Origin: Bacteroidota bacterium
GTDB lineage: Bacteria; Bacteroidota; Bacteroidia; Cytophagales; Cytophagaceae
DNA length: 64,000 nucleotides
Assembly: GCA_023428135.1 (NCBI GenBank)
Contig: JAEYZG010000034.1
Location: 1 to 64,000 of the forward strand
Direction: 5' to 3'
Notes under the pieces: model-generated
Told to the model about the DNA's origin: nothing
The model's database searches: none
What the model saw: only the letters and a program-made list of their open reading frames with translations
Shown: positions 62,462 to 64,000 of the stretch, in pieces
How the letters are laid out: every line of letters begins with the position of its first letter
Position numbering within the stretch: position 1 is the stretch's first letter
Made by a program: the position numbers and the translations under genes

Positions 62462-63547
62462 TCACGATACTTTTACAGGCTTACCAGACAAGTAATAATT
62501 CAATCCATCAGTGGCTTCTGAGTTTGTAGAATCATCATACCCAACTGAGAACTTATCAGGATTAGCTCCAGTCAGATGAATTAAGGCCCTTGTATTGAGT
62601 TTGCTATATCCGTAAAAATACACTTGATTTTTATCCTTGGCATAATATCTTTCAAGAAGCATAAACGTAGCTACATCTGCGCCATCTACCTTTACCAGAG
62701 GCTCCGGATTCTCGTACAAAAGGAGATAGACATTATTTTTATCTTTACAGAATAAATAGTCTCCATTCTTTACAACTTCAAAGCTTGACAGATCAACTGG
62801 AATATTAACAGGTTTATTAAAAATAAATATCGAAGTTTCATCAGTTGCAATTCCATCTTCTAAGAACCTGAATTTTTCAGGATTTGCTTTTGGTAAAATT
62901 GTATTGCCATAATAAACGTGGTTTCTGTCCTTTCCATATATACTCATTATATGCTGAAATGACCCAACATCAGATCCTTCAATCTTCTTAGCTTTGAAAT
63001 ACACATTCTCCTTATCTTTCCAGTAAACAGAAGTTTCCTTATCCAAACAATCCTTTTCAACTTCTTTAATCGGTGTAAAAGTCATAGGATCTGCGTCTTT
63101 CACGATCTTTCCCATGTAAAAAACATGTTTCCTGTCTTTTGCATAAAATTTATCATCTGTAATGATCGTAAATGATATTGGATCAGCTACAGATATTTTA
63201 TTCCCATCATAAAACACATAAGAATCATTCTTAAAATATCCATCATTCTGTATTCCCCTACCCAGATTAATAAGCATTCCCGGAATTCCGTACAAAAAGA
63301 TTATTCCTCCTGAAATGATTGATACCACTATAAGCCAGGTTGTCACATTCGTTCCCCAAAAGGGGTAATCAATAAGCTTAAGAATTGCAAAAACAACTAC
63401 AGGATAACTCAATATAAATGTTGCAGATAACAATGATGATCTGCTATTTCTAAAATCAGGAGCTGCCATCATCATTGGAGACATCATAAGCGCTGCAGGC
63501 CAGGGAATCAGAATTAATGTGATAATGATATTTATTGTTGTAGACAC
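62462..63547 (-). CDS. DKNYY family membrane protein
   Basis: The 361-residue protein has three or so N-terminal membrane segments (about residues 5-95) and then repeated units of the DKNYY type: DDKFYAKDRKHVFYMGKIVK, DKETSVYWKDKENVYFKAKK, YGKDRNHVYYGNTI, and DKNQVYFYGYSKL. Each has an aspartate-lysine-x-x-[VY]-[YF] core. The repeat domain probably faces the periplasm or surface. The function is unknown. Confidence 0.87.
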   Translation of the reverse strand: MSTTINIIITLILIPWPAALMMSPMMMAAPDFRNSRSSLLSATFILSYPVVVFAILKLIDYPFWGTNVTTWLIVVSIISGGIIFLYGIPGMLINLGRGIQNDGYFKNDSYVFYDGNKISVADPISFTIITDDKFYAKDRKHVFYMGKIVKDADPMTFTPIKEVEKDCLDKETSVYWKDKENVYFKAKKIEGSDVGSFQHIMSIYGKDRNHVYYGNTILPKANPEKFRFLEDGIATDETSIFIFNKPVNIPVDLSSFEVVKNGDYLFCKDKNNVYLLLYENPEPLVKVDGADVATFMLLERYYAKDKNQVYFYGYSKLNTRALIHLTGANPDKFSVGYDDSTNSEATDGLNYYLSGKPVKVS

Positions 63548-63656
63548 GGATTTTAGATTTTACAATGCAATTTACTATAAACAAACGACTAAATAATAGT
63601 CTGATATTATCTTTGGTTGTCAAACCGAAGTGAAACTAATATACTTGATGATACTT

Positions 63657-64000
63657 CTAATCCTCTAACATTCTCCCTAAAGTCTCTTTAAGATAATTTC
63701 GAAGTACTTCATCTTTTATATTCACTACAACATCATTGCTGCCATCAAAAATAGTATTGTTTTCTTCATTCCTTACCCTTTCTATTCTCAAATAATAATA
63801 TTGATGCACTGCAGATGAATTATAAAAAACGATTTCATTAAAATCCGAAATAGTACTATCACATTCAATATTTCTCATATCTGAGGGATTCAGATAAACA
63901 TCACATTGAGACAATCGAAAGTGAGGATTATTATTAAACCTGTTGCAATAAAATTTTCTATCGCCCTTTTCAAGGATAAAAGCAATTATCCTTGAAAACT
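63657..64000 (-). CDS. Hypothetical protein, C-terminal part (cut by the right edge)
   Basis: The frame is open from the right edge to a stop at 63657, giving 114 residues. The sequence includes KFYCNRFNNNPHFRLSQCDV, NEIVFYNSSAVHQYYYLRIE and the end LRNYLKETLGRMLED. No family is recognised. No start codon in view is needed, because the frame continues beyond the window. Confidence 0.55.
   Translation of the reverse strand, partial: FSRIIAFILEKGDRKFYCNRFNNNPHFRLSQCDVYLNPSDMRNIECDSTISDFNEIVFYNSSAVHQYYYLRIERVRNEENNTIFDGSNDVVVNIKDEVLRNYLKETLGRMLED

Overview
The window looks like chromosomal DNA from a member of the Bacteroidota, most likely a cellulolytic Cytophagales related to Cytophaga or Sporocytophaga. 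That placement is an inference. It rests on the low GC content, TAnnTTTG-type promoter elements, few Shine-Dalgarno sequences, many outer-membrane and lipoprotein genes, C-terminal type IX secretion sorting domains (three proteins), DUF4136/DUF4197/DKNYY proteins and two adjacent family 9 glycoside hydrolases. No rRNA, tRNA or CRISPR array was seen.

Left part (1-12.9 kb): a leftward operon of a GbsR-type regulator, a DCC (DUF393) redox membrane protein and a TIGR01777 epimerase, with two near-identical 18-bp palindromes as likely operators. Three small rightward genes follow. Next is a complete leftward TetR / TolC / adaptor / RND efflux operon with a palindromic operator at the TetR start. 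Then come a GNAT acetyltransferase, a CYTH-domain protein and a flavin amine oxidase.

Cellulose and general metabolism (13-27.5 kb): two GH9 enzymes separated by repeat elements and a strong hairpin, a VOC protein, a HAD phosphatase, a GH3 (NagZ-like) lipoprotein directly abutting an SDR, several envelope proteins, a Rieske-like lipoprotein that has lost both histidine ligands, an Ask_Ect-like aspartate kinase and a TRIC-type channel.

Envelope section (27.5-39.6 kb): a TonB-dependent receptor with an upstream histidine-rich protein (probable metal uptake), glutaminase, DUF2721, DUF4136, beta-barrel proteins, an OmpA/PD40 protein and a cadherin-repeat secreted protein.

Accessory section (39.6-49.8 kb): a 160-bp imperfect palindrome with the look of a structured RNA in front of a small gene, a short MscS channel, a two-gene Gabija-type defence system (GajA nuclease, GajB helicase, both longer than typical), and upstream a same-strand cluster of five envelope genes (TPR/DUF3761, TerB-like/PH-like, Excalibur, small membrane protein, lipoprotein). 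It is bounded by a 21-bp tandem repeat.

Right part (50-64 kb): a T9SS-exported propeller-repeat protein, collagen-like lipoproteins that share a C-terminal tail with one lipoprotein next to Gabija, a heavily disrupted T9SS-cargo pseudogene, an alginate-export-like porin, DUF4197, a signal peptidase I homologue lacking both catalytic residues, a berberine-type FAD oxidoreductase, a DKNYY protein and a gene cut by the right edge.
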